DNA of 64,000 nucleotides from NCBI GenBank assembly GCA_033297205.1, contig MU859078.1:208103-272102 (forward strand), in the 5' to 3' direction. This stretch comes from Pseudoneurospora amorphoporcata. Its lineage: Eukaryota; Ascomycota; Sordariomycetes; Sordariales; Sordariaceae. The notes beneath the pieces are model-generated. The model saw only the letters and a list, made by a program, of their open reading frames with translations, was not told the origin of the DNA and searched no databases. Position 1 is the stretch's first letter. Each line of letters begins with the position of its first letter. Both the position numbers and the translations under genes were made by a program. Below are positions 1 through 10,227 of the stretch, in pieces.

Positions 1-1819
1 CTAACGACCCACTTAACGATGCATCAGTGTTTAGCGAGAGTCTATACATTCGCGACACAGCCACACCTAATACCCGGTCACCATGGGGCGATAAGCTGAG
101 TCAACCTCGCTCGTCGAAGCCATGCTGGACATATTGCATGTTTTGGTTTCGTTTTTCATTTTTCCCGTTCTCAGCGATGCATCAACTGGTCCCGTGGCGG
201 GACCGTAATAATTACCCCTTTCACATTTCCTCTTGTCTATAAAGTCTCTTCCTGTTTTTCTTTTCTCATTCATAAACGCCGCTTAACGAGAGATGAGAAC
301 CATGAGATAAGATTCCCCAAGCATGGCTGGCGTTGGTGGGAATTCCTCAAATGCAATTTTGGGCCGTTTTGTCCATTTACACTTGAATTTCTTGGGGGCT
401 CTGGCCCAGTGATATACGCCGCCCTTTCCCCTTTTTCTCTTCTTAGCATATCGCCTCCAATTTTTTGTGCATCAAGAGCCGTGTGTCAGTGTGTGTTATA
501 GTGTGTTACACTCTGCTTTGCCTTTTCATACTTTGCTCTTCAACGGCCCGGCATAGGACAGGGCAGTTGGGGGAGAAACGGTCAATAGAGGATGTGCATG
601 GCGGGATCAAAAACTACACGGGGTTATCTAATACCAGATTAGTGGTTGTTCTGTGATTTCGAGTCACGGCCTTACAGGCAGGCCCCTTGGGGAAGGAGGA
701 GTTACCGGTTTCCACTTGTGATGGGGGGTTGTCCAAAAAGACACAAAGAGAAACTAATCATTCCATCCGGTCGATGGCTGCTAGGCCATCGATAACAGTA
801 CCATTTCCTTTCCCTCCTGTTCCTGCATCTGTTCTATTTCCCCCTATCTCCCTTGTCTGTCTGTCTGTTCGATATGAGCGAGACTTTTGTCTTCCTGTTT
901 CTCTCTTCAGCCTATCTTTCTGTCCCTGGTCACTAAACATTTGCAAGCAAGCAAGCGAGCAACGTTTGGTATATGAGCGAGTTGTCATTGAATTGTCTTT
1001 ATAGGGTGGCCATTTGCATTATCATGTGTGGTGTGGGAGGGGTGGGAGAGGTGGCAACAAAATACCCGGAGTGATGATGTTGGGGGAATGGGTTTGACGT
1101 TGAGTGATGGTTCACTCGGCTCCACGAAATAAAAGGGGATATGAGAAAGAGATGTGAATACCCAGTGAGCCTAGCGTGTTAGTGCGTTTATAATTAAAAG
1201 GAAGATGAGTTGTCTTGTGTACAAGGGGGGTGTTTGTCAGGTGTGTCATGACTGCTTGTGAATCGTGCCTTGATGCATCGTGGTTAGTGTTGAGAATTGT
1301 GAAGATTAGATGATTGGGGGAAGAGCAATCAGAGCTTTCGCGGTGCTCCGTATCTTCAGATCGAGAAGGGGCGGCTATAGAGAGGAAAATTTGCTGCCAT
1401 GTTCTCCTAGGGCCACAAACTTGGTAAGTGCTGATTACTCTCGCCTGGCTTGTTGTAGACAAGTAAGTGGGTGGCTATTGACTCGAGTTAATACTCGTTA
1501 ACTTCACGTGTGTCAAAGTCCCGCCTGCCCTAATCCTTTGATACATCTTTTCTTCTCATTATTGTCTTCCAAGTACCTTCCAAACCACCTTACGTTCCTT
1601 TACCTCTGCGCTGGTCATCACCTTCCCCCGGCTCTTTTTCCGACTTTGTTCAACTCCCATCTCTTTCTAGTATTACATCCTGTTCCCAGCTCAGTCCAGC
1701 TCAGTCCAGCTCAGTCCAGCTCAGTACTTACTTGCTATGTCCCCCCACCCCCCCAACTTGATCATCCCAACTACAACTATTCACAAAACTTACCACTTAC
1801 TCACTTACTACCCCTACCA
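1..1819. other. Gene-free stretch, left edge
   Basis: I find no convincing coding region here. The open frames are short, overlap on both strands and lack splice partners. A tract of about four copies of a 10-bp unit (AGCTCAGTCC) lies near 1687-1725. The stretch from about 1500 is pyrimidine rich. It may hold the 3' flank of the small minus-strand gene that ends at 1820. Confidence 0.5.
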
Positions 1820-2345
1820 CTACCACTTCTTCTTCCCCTTGCCCTTTGCCTCTGCTTCTTTCTTCTCATGCTCAACACCCACAGCCATCAACTCAAAGTG
1901 TTTGCTGTGGTCAACCACGCTCGGCATGTTCTTCCACTCGCTGTACTCAAAGTGCTCGGTGAACTTGGTTTGTCGCCCTGGGTGGATGCAGCTGTCTGGG
2001 AAGACGGATGTGGAGGGTGTAGTTGTGGGTTTGGATGTAGATGTGGTGAGGTAGGGGGCGGTGGTAGTTGTGGAGGCGGTGTTGTGGGTGAAGGAACTGG
2101 TGCCTGTTGCTGTGCCTGAGGAGGAGGATGCTATTTTGAGAAAGGGGAGAGGGAGGAAGGTTGTGAGTATGATATATGTAGGGATGATTTATGTGGAGAA
2201 GAAGATGGTATGAGAAATGGAAGGTGACAAAGAAAGAGGAAGCGGTTGATGAAGGAGGGGAGACTTGGGAAAAGCAAATGGACTTACTGCCTCCGGTGGT
2301 GGAGTAGGGAATTGTGTTGTTGTTGGCTGAGTTGGAACTGGACAT
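1820..2345 (-). CDS. Small two-exon protein of unknown function (122 aa)
   Basis: I do not recognise this protein. Exon 1 is 2288-2345 and exon 2 is 1820-2130. The intron has a GTAAGT donor and an AAATAG acceptor, and the phases agree (1 base plus 2 bases). The first half is a Ser/Thr-rich linker. The second half looks like a folded or conserved core with the segment FPDSCIHPGRQTKF, then an aromatic/acidic stretch containing EYSEWKNMPSV. The end is strongly charged and finishes KGKGKKKW. No signal peptide or membrane segment is visible. The coding case rests on the matched splice phases and on the sharp change from low complexity to a mixed-composition core that runs open to the stop. The start is the only ATG in exon 1. 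The function is unknown; the Lys-rich tail could serve nucleic-acid or ribosome contact, which is a guess. Confidence 0.68.
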
Positions 2346-3150
2346 GGTGAGTGCAGTCTCTCGAGGCTGTGAATCTATGGGAGTAATGTCCTGGTACGGT
2401 ATCTTCTCTTCTTGTGACGACGCTTATCGTGATAGTAACGGGGATCTTCTTGCTGGTACACTCGAGGGGGGCTGTCGAACGATGTCAGACGTATTACCTC
2501 CCAGTAGCTTCCACAAGGATAATTATATATCTCGGGACCTGAACATTGCGAAATCCGCAAACTTCATGGCAATTCTCTCTACGAAGTGTGGAGATGTCGG
2601 GATCCTGCGTTTAGTGTCAGCCATCAAGCGTCGATGTTGGAGACCAACGACTGCTTCAAAGACTTGACTTTGAAAGCAAACTTTCGACTCCGAACGTTCG
2701 ACGTGTCGGATGACTAGTATCGGCTTCTCCTTTTCACACAAACTGGCATTGAGAGAACACCAAATTGGTTGCTTTACTCGTTGACTTCGTAAGTTGCGCC
2801 ATTACAGAGAAGTGTGGTAGTCAATCTGGTCTTCTAGACAGCCCTAAATCAAACACTCGTCATAATAACCCGGCGCCCAACATCCAATGGATGCGTTCGT
2901 CTGCCAGCAAGTCGGTATGGTACAAACGCACAAGTTGTGCAATGGTTTCCTACATTTGCACCATGCTACATACTATCATGGCCATAAAAGACCACACTAC
3001 CAGCGCTCTTGATAAGATACATACCGCCCACCTGTTCTTCTGCTAACCAACATTTGTTATCCCTGATAATAGACTGCCTGCCCACCCCGACATCATGACA
3101 GACTTCCCTGATTCACCCACCGCGCTTCTGACAGACTCTTCATTAGTACC
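2346..3150. other. Intergenic stretch
   Basis: This lies between the start of the small minus-strand gene and the stop of the secreted repeat protein, also on the minus strand. It should hold the promoter of the former and the 3' UTR of the latter. No convincing exon was seen. Confidence 0.5.
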
Positions 3151-5134
3151 TTAGCCATTATGATGATTCGCGTAAGGATTCTGAAAGCCCTGAAGACGGT
3201 GACGTCCACCACCTGGTCCACCACCTGATCCACCACCGGATCTGGGCCCATTCTGGTTGCCAAACTCCCCCTGCTGCTGGGCGCCATTTTTGAAGCCTTG
3301 AGGACCTTGGGCACCACCTTCCCGGTTACCAACATTATTGTGATTGTTGTTTTGGTTCTGGTTCGGGCCACCAAAGGTGCCGCCACCGTTTTGACCCTGG
3401 CCGGCGCCGGCCCCCTGACCGACGCCAGCAGGACTTTGATGCGCGCCACCGTAGCCGCCTCCGAGGCCGAAGCCACCGGGACGGCCGGGGAAGCCTGGCT
3501 GTCCCTGGTTGCCGAGCTGCTGGTTGCCTAACTGTTGGCCACCGGCGCCATCGCCACCCTGGCCTTGGTTACCCTGGTTTTGTTGCTGTTGACCCCCGAG
3601 GCCGTTTTGACCGCCGGCGCCCTGGACACCTTGTTGACCAGACCGTTGGATTTCCTGGTGTTGGCCACCAGCACCCTGACCATTCTGGCCACCTTGAGCA
3701 CCATTGGCACCCTGCTGGTTACCATTCTGCTGGTTGTTCGGCCCTTGGTTATTGACACCTTGCTGATTGCCATTGCCATTGCCGTGGCCCTGATTCTGGT
3801 TATTGCCAGCCTGACCCTGACCCTGGTTCTTCCCTTGCTGCTGGTTGTTGTTGAAGCCTTGCTGGTTCTGGCCATTGTTGCCGCCTTGACCCTGGTTCTG
3901 GTTGTTGCCCTGATTTTGGTTGTTCCCTTGGTTCTGGTTGATACCCTGGCGTTGATTGTTGTTGTTGCCCTGTTGGTTCTGACCGTCACCCTTCCTATTC
4001 TCATTCCCATTCCTATTCTCATTCCCATTGCCATTGCCATTGCCATTGCCATTGCCATTGCCGTGGTTTTGGATCTGGTTTTGGTTGTTGCCCTGATTGC
4101 GGTTGTTGCCTTGGCCCTGGTTGTTTCCTTGTTGTTGGTTGTTGTTGTTGAAGCCTTGCTGGTTTTGGCCATTGAAGCCCCCTTGGCCCTCTTTGCGGTT
4201 GTTCCCCTCGTTGCGGTTGTTCCCCTCGTTGCGGTTGTTCCCCTCGTTGCGGTTGTTCCCCTCGTTCCGGTTGTTGCCCTGGTTGCGGTTGTTGTTATTG
4301 CCTTGTTGGTTCTGACCATTAAAGCCCCCTTGACGGTTACCGAACTGCTGGTTGTTATTGTTGTTGTTGCCCTCGCGCTGGCTGTTCCTATAATTGTTGT
4401 TGTTGTTCTTGAAGCCGCCCTGGCGGTTGCCGAATTGCTGATTGCCTTGATTTTCGCCGTTGAAGTTGTTGCCTTGGCCGCCGTTTCGGTTGCCTTGATT
4501 GTTGTTGTTCTGGCCGCCGAAGCCGCCCTGGCCCCATTGCCGGTTGTTGCCCTGCTGATTCCCCTGGCGATTTCCCTGCTGGTTTGCAATGCCGTTTCCA
4601 CGGCCTTGCTCCTGGTTGCCTCGGTTCTGGCCGCCGTTCTGCTGTCCACCTTGACGCTGACCATTTTGGCCAAAGCCGCCCTGGCCCTGGCCGCCCTGAC
4701 CATTACGAAGCCAAGGGGGAGGACCATTGCCCCATGGGGGCCTATTGTTGTTGTTGTTGTGACCATTAGAGCCACCGTCGTCATCTTCGTCCTCGTCCTC
4801 GTCCTCGTCATCGTCCTCGTCATCATCATCTCCGGCCTGAGTGGTGGAAACAAAAAGATCACGTCTGATCTTCTGGTGTGGAAGCGATGCCGCCCACGCG
4901 TTATCCCAGGTTATACAACGAGTGCCAAGTGGATCGCCATAGCTGTAAGAGCAGAGGTCAGCGTATGTCCGAAAGAATGAAATGGATGGCTTGTTGGAAG
5001 ACAGCTTGCCAGTTGGCCGAGCAGGAAACGATGATGTCCCGGCTAGTCGTGTCTGCGGTTGAGAGCGGTAGGGCAGCGACACCGCCAACAAGCAGGACCG
5101 CCGCCACGCTGGTGCGGAGACAATTCAAAGACAT
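3151..5134 (-). CDS. Secreted Asn/Gly/Gln-rich low-complexity repeat protein (about 638 aa)
   Basis: Exon 1 (5010-5134) begins at an ATG and encodes a classic signal peptide: MSLNCLRTS, then a hydrophobic core AAVLLVGGVAALPLS. Exon 2 is 3151-4942. The only splice that keeps frame is a GC-AG intron (GCAAGC donor, TTACAG acceptor, CTGAC branch site), joining SCSANC to YGDPLGTRC. The mature protein has a short Cys-containing head. It is followed by a run of about 20 Asp/Glu, then some 500 residues of Asn, Gly and Gln in imperfect repeats, including GNNRNE units and a (GN)n run, and ends in Gly/His-rich sequence (YANHHNG). Composition is prion-like, but the signal peptide points outside the cell or to the wall. 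Ala, Leu and aromatic residues are scarce. Homologous function is not known to me; roles in the cell wall, matrix or adhesion are inference. The intron is the weakest part of the model. Confidence 0.72.
4193..4264 (-). repeat. Four perfect 18-bp tandem copies in the repeat protein
   Basis: The 18-bp unit TTGCGGTTGTTCCCCTCG (plus strand) is repeated four times without a mismatch. On the minus strand it encodes the six-residue unit GNNRNE. The copies are identical at synonymous sites, which suggests recent expansion or homogenisation. Flanking units are degenerate. Confidence 0.9.
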
Positions 5135-6379
5135 GTCTGTTTTCTGACTAGGGCACTTGCTGATACTGAAGTTGCTCAAGATGGCACAACAAGTCCGTAT
5201 TGACTTGGATGGTATGGTAAAGCAATTGAGGACGGGCGTGGAAGCAACACTTCATTTTTGCTGGCACAGGCAGAGCAAACCTGGCACATAGAGATGGCAT
5301 ATGATTCTCCCAGGTTTTACCTCAGAGGCAAGATGACGAAACGGCCTGGAGGGAATTCCTGGTTCAAATGCTCCGTGGCCAAGGTAGCGGACATGTGCGC
5401 TGCGTTTATGCAGCGGAGAGGCAGAATGCGTGCCATCAAGGTATGATCTCCATAATAAGCAGCACAATCTATGATGGTGAAGGAGAAGAGGATCACCATG
5501 GCAGGACATAACGATGGAATAATACTCCATGGAGTTGCGTGATGGGAGAAGATGCAGCTATTCACTTGTTGAAGTGTACGGCACCGCCGGTCGACATTGG
5601 TTGCTACAGAATGTTAGCACCGTGTTTGGACAAGAAGCTGAGGACAGATGTATTTGAAAGCATTGTTTGATCTTCTTGTAAAAAACCTCTGCGCAGTAAG
5701 AGGGTTTACAGAGACTCGAGCTTCCATCACCGTGGCCGACCTGGGGTGAAGGAAGTCCGGGAAAAGAAAAAGAACAAGAACAAGGAAACGAAAGTTGCAG
5801 CTCGTTTGATGAAAAATCGAGCATGATTCAGTTGTCAGTGGCAGTGAGGTATGCAGTCTGCGGAGTACTGTAAGTGCAGGAAGAAGGATGAGATGGCATG
5901 AAGTTGAAGTTGAGTGGATTATTACAAACTTGGTCGGGCCAGCCTCAAAGTTGGCCTCTTGATCATGGACCTACATGTACCTACCTACCTACTTGTTTAC
6001 CAATGCTGCTGCTGCACAGACCCTAAACACCTAGACCTTACCCAGGTACCTACCTAACTTGCCCAGTAACTTCAGACCCCTGGCATGAACCTCCACTCCT
6101 CTCACCAGCCTCGTCTTCATTGTCCGCCGCGTTCCCAACTCGCTTTCCATCAGAAAAGTCATTCTTCAACTTGCACCGCCTTTTACCATTCTGCGACATT
6201 CGACTACCAGCTTTTCCGTTTCTTGACTTCCATGAGATTGGCATCCAAAACCGTTACCCGATTCAACCGACTCCCGTACCCCTCCGCCAACCCTCCCCCG
6301 ATCGGTTGTTTTCTAGCCTCGCGCCTCGTCCTTGAATCCCCGAAACCGTTAGCTGTATAGTATAGCACGCCTTGCTCCG
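5135..6379. other. Divergent promoter region
   Basis: This lies between the minus-strand secreted protein and the plus-strand gene starting at 6380, so it should hold both promoters. TACCTACC-type repeats occur near 5970-5992 and 6046. An ATG-initiated 91-codon frame (6085-6360) ends 20 nt before the start of the next gene and would be an upstream ORF if it lies in the leader. No other gene was seen. Confidence 0.5.
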
Positions 6380-6948
6380 ATGGCAAGCAAGAACTCATCG
6401 GCGCCCGTCAAGGTCTCCGGCTCGGCAGCCAATTACACACCTGCCACCCTGGATCCTGAGTTGCGGTCTGCCATCAATTCGGTCTTGATCGAAGAGGGTC
6501 ATGTCGGCAAGTACGTAACCCGTCCCCATGTCCCTTTGAAGATGAACCCCGTTGACCCGGTCACCTTGTTGTTTTCCCAAACAGGATCCAAGACCACCTC
6601 TTGCATTCGCTGCATGCCCACTCGTCCAACTGGCCTACGACGGTCCAGAACCACGCCCTCGCCCTCCTCCGCTCCGGCGAAATCAGTACCTTCCCCGCCC
6701 TTCTTCGACGAGTCTTGGAAGATGTGCGCCACGACACAGCCAATGCTCCCTCGGACGATGCCAACGGAGGCGATGTAAACGGAAAGAAGCTAGCCAACGG
6801 CGCCGACACCACCAACGGCAACTTGCCCACTGCGACAACGACAGCACCCAGCCTAGCGGTTCCGCAGGCCGTTATCAATGACGCGCTCAAAGTCACGCGC
6901 GAAAGCCTGGAGATGGTGTGTGAGATTGAGGCGAACGGGGCGACGTGA
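6380..6948 (+). CDS. Small conserved-looking protein of unknown function (164 aa)
   Basis: Exon 1 is 6380-6510 and exon 2 is 6585-6948. The intron has a GTACGT donor, a TTGAC branch site and an ACAG acceptor, and the phases match. Residues about 20-85 (from ATLDPELRSAIN through HVGKIQDHLLHSLH to FPALLRRVLEDV) look helical and globular. A Thr/Asn/Ala-rich linker follows, then a short amphipathic C-terminal helix (KVTRESLEMVCEIE). No signal peptide, membrane segment or catalytic motif is visible. The pattern resembles small fungal nuclear or adaptor proteins, but I cannot assign a family. An alternative 3' end is possible: a GTGTGT donor at 6916 and an acceptor at 7131 would join the same frame to the open stretch 7132-7743. 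Confidence 0.78.
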
Positions 6949-8763
6949 CATGTTTGATTCCCCCCAGAACAAGAAAGCTTGAACCAGGTCATACACACAG
7001 AGCACACCCGTCCAGTTTTGATTATCTTTTTATCACACAAATCCTCAGAATCCATATCATTCCTGCGGCGATGTACACGAAGAAAAAGGGCCAGTACCGT
7101 TGCTGACCTCGGCTTTGGTATTTCGTTATAGGGGTCTGGCGCCGGCGCCAAAAGTAAGCAGCCAGTTGGGCTGAGAAATGATGGAAGCAATAAACGAAGG
7201 AAACTGTCATCGTCAAGAGACGATCGAGCCTACTGTCAAGTTGACAGCCTTCCCAATCATATCGGGGGTGGTTACGGTCAGGGTGTCAACGCCGGGGAGG
7301 AGGAGGAGGAGGAAAGAGATGGTCGCAACCAAGGCGCTGTCTCAGATCCGACACTAGCAACGGCGGCCACAGAGGATGACCCGTCGATATCCGATGACGA
7401 TCAACGAGAGATCATCAGAAGACATCACCCAAGGGTAACCAACGCCCTACCGGATGCTCTTCAGAGAGCCGGCTTGTTGCCCCAGAGGTTTCTTGATAGT
7501 CGGCCTCAGGATCATGGGCAGGACCTGGGCCAACATCAACATTCACAGCAACCCCAGCAAAATCAAACCGCACCTCGTCCCCTGCCTGGAGCTCCAATCC
7601 GCACACATCTTCAACCACAGCCACAATCGGAGCCACAGCCTAGCGCGTCACGTAGCGGACCGGGCAACGCGCAGGAAGCACCTCAGACTCAAGACACCGT
7701 AAGGACATATGCCCAAGAAAACTCTTCAGGACAGCCAAGCTAGATGAGGTATGGCCATATGTTTGGGGACCCAGAGGAATCACCGGGTGTGGTCTAGGTG
7801 GCATGTACATAGCTGGGAAAATGCTGTGACCGGTCGCACTGATAAGTAACAGGCGAATCCATGTCCTTTGTACATATATGGCACATACATGACTGCTAGA
7901 TGACTATTCACTTCATGGCGTGACCTCATCCAAGAACAGATTCAAAGGCGGTTGCTGAGAAAAGTATTGACGCAAGACACAGTTCTTAAGGGAAAGGAAA
8001 TATGATGTGAGCGTCGCGTTCAACCTAAGAAAAGTGGTCAAGGAGCCGATGGCGTGTACAAAATATTGGGACTTGCAACATGAACCTGCCTCGCTATACT
8101 GTCTCCATTTTGTCCAAGGATCCATTCATCACTCAAATGCGAATGAGCCCAATAACTGACAAAAGGAAGGCGGACGGGTATAAGTCATAATGATTTTAAC
8201 TACACGTCTTTTGGATTGGATTGAGCTGGTTTCATGGTTATCTTGTAAGCTGAAGGCTGCTCTTATTTCTGTACGAATCCACAAACCCCGGGGCACGTAC
8301 CCCTCCGTCGCTACCCGGTGACCCGCAGACTCGCCCAGAACCTCCAAAGAACAGCGAGGGACAAATGCACACACACTACGATCACAATGGGCCGTCGAGC
8401 ATAAGGTAGCTTGAGCTCGGGAAGCGCGGGCCAACGGTTTTCTACTACTACTTCCGTTTATTATCATTGCACAGTCATGACCTCACTTGAGTCTTATTTA
8501 ACAGCTTCAACCCTCACAAGTCCACGTTGACCTACACACTCACCGTCCTGTGCACCACCTGGAGCTTGGCTTGCTTCACCAACTTGACTGTCTATTCTAC
8601 AGCCTTCTCACCTACCAGGGGCACTTACACAACTTGGCCCTTAATCCTACACCACGCCACCAACCCATATCATCAACATCCTGACCGACAAACTCTCTCA
8701 TCGTACCTAAACTCCTACACAAAATCCATAATCGTAAAATAGGTTCTTATTAAAGGCTCAAGG
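6949..8763. other. Intergenic stretch
   Basis: Apart from the open frame 7132-7743, which is listed separately, nothing here looks coding. The last 250 nt before 8764 are C-rich and read like a typical fungal leader. Confidence 0.4.
7132..7743 (+). CDS. Possible terminal exon, 203 codons without an ATG
   Basis: An uninterrupted frame of 203 codons plus stop begins right after an acceptor-like GTTATAG that has a CTGAC motif about 25 nt upstream. The product would be polar: a basic N-terminal part (SNKRRKLSSSRDD), a Glu run, a mixed segment (REIIRRHHPRVTNALPDALQRAG), then a Gln/Pro-rich tail. There is no ATG in frame, so an upstream exon would be required. It is in phase with the gene at 6380-6948 through a 216-nt intron (6916-7131), but that would drop the end of the 164-residue protein. 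Chance openness or an independent gene are both possible. Confidence 0.25.
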   Translation, partial: GSGAGAKSKQPVGLRNDGSNKRRKLSSSRDDRAYCQVDSLPNHIGGGYGQGVNAGEEEEEERDGRNQGAVSDPTLATAATEDDPSISDDDQREIIRRHHPRVTNALPDALQRAGLLPQRFLDSRPQDHGQDLGQHQHSQQPQQNQTAPRPLPGAPIRTHLQPQPQSEPQPSASRSGPGNAQEAPQTQDTVRTYAQENSSGQPS

Positions 8764-9731
8764 ATGCCCATCTACGCCGGCCAAGACGGCGTACCACAGC
8801 TGTACACCCCCTCCTCGGCCTCATCCGACACCACCACCTTCCCACCCACTATCCCCGCGAACGCCCAAAGCCAACACAACCGACACGATGCCGAAAAGCA
8901 TCCGCACGAAGTAGCCCCCGTTCCCCAGGTGGGTGGCAGGGCGCCCCAGTCGGAACAGATCCGGTTCCCTAGCGCCAAGCCGGCGGTGATTTTGTTTTTG
9001 AGGCATTGTGGGTGTCCCTGTAAGTCTCTTTCCGGTCTCTCTCTCTGTCTCCTCCTTTCCCCCTTTTGCTTTCATCTTCCTATCTATCCCCCTTCACTAT
9101 CCTCCTCTCTTGTTTTAAATTTCATGACTTACACCACCCAAAAACAGTCGCAGAAAAGGCCTTCCGCATCCTCACCGCCCTCTCCATCTCACACCCCAAC
9201 CTGCACTTCCTCGCCGTCTCCCACTCCTCCCCCCAAGACACCGACGCCTGGGTCGTCGACGTCGGCGGCGGGTGGGAAGCCGACGTGCTCATCGACGAGT
9301 CCCGTGCTTTGTACGCCCAATGGGGTCTGGGCACCACATCCACCTGGTACGCGTATAAACCCCTGGCGCTGTGGAATACCTACAAGCTGGGTGTTGCCGA
9401 GGGGATTTGGGGACGGAAGGAGAAGCCGAGGGCTGCTAGTGTGGGATCTGATTCTAGTGCTGAGGGAGGTAATGGGCATGGACATGGGGATGGAAAAGGG
9501 ATGAGTGTGCATGAGAGGACGGGGGGCACGTACAGTTCGGGCAGTGTCTGGCAGATGGGAGGAGCGTTTGCGGTGGATAGGATGGGGTTTGTGAGGTGGG
9601 TGGGTGTGCCGCAGGATGCGAGTGAGGTGCCGGATCTGAAGAGGGCGGTGGAGGTGTTGGAGGAACAGTATGGTGGGCCGGGGCAGGGGAATGGCAGTGT
9701 GAAATCGAAGAAGAAGAACGGGAAGGCTTAG
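8764..9731 (+). CDS. AhpC/TSA-like thioredoxin-fold protein (279 aa)
   Basis: Exon 1 is 8764-9019 and exon 2 is 9148-9731, with a GTAAGT donor, an AACAG acceptor and matching phases. After a disordered N-terminal segment of about 65 residues comes a peroxiredoxin-like-2 (FAM213/AhpC-TSA type 2) pattern. It has a beta strand leading to RHCGCPF (Cys82 and Cys84, the presumed redox site), then a helix AEKAFRIL. A strand HLHFLAVSH-like segment and a C-terminal GGAFAVD strand follow, the latter ending in a 'W-V-G-V-P' turn typical of the fold. The tail is Lys-rich (KSKKKNGKA). An internal Gly/His/Ser-rich insert lies around residues 190-215. The family is thought to act in thiol-dependent redox control; the substrate is unknown. 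It lies tail to tail with the C6 transcription factor gene. Confidence 0.82.
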
Positions 9732-10227
9732 TATGAGATTGTTGTTTCTTCGCCGTGGGATGGGTTTTGAAAGTCTTTTGTTTTGGCTGGTCGGTTGGTG
9801 TTCGGTATCTTTGTGTATTTTGTGGGCTTGGGCTGGCTAACGGGCGTCTCGAGGATGAAGTGTTATGGCGGCGTTCTCAATACGAGATGGAGGGGATCGT
9901 GTCACGTCACAAAATAGAATGGTAAACCTAGTAGATGAAAATGAATAGGGGTGTCCGGAAGTTCGATGTAGTGACAAGAAACCTGCAATTACTTGATTGA
10001 TTGGATGTTGTTTTGAGTTGAATTTAACCTCACCCCTACCATCTACGTAAGTATGGGTTTCATCTCTGGACCATTCCATTTCCTTGTCCCCTGACACCTA
10101 CACTTCTCCAATGTTGACGTAAAAGATCTCCTCCCAGCCCTCAAGACCAAAGGACGCTTAAACTGCATGTATAACAATAGCCACCCCAGCCCGTTCTCTT
10201 TTCTCTTAGACCGCCTCGAAACCCCAT
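9732..10227. other. Convergent intergenic stretch
   Basis: This is the shared 3' region of the AhpC/TSA-like gene (+) and the C6 transcription factor gene (-). No coding signal was seen. Confidence 0.5.

Noticed and set aside
3535..4980. 481-codon open frame on the plus strand opposite the N-rich gene
   Set aside because: It is the reverse complement of the Asn/Gly/Gln repeats, giving a Val/Leu/Ala-only translation with no membrane-protein pattern.
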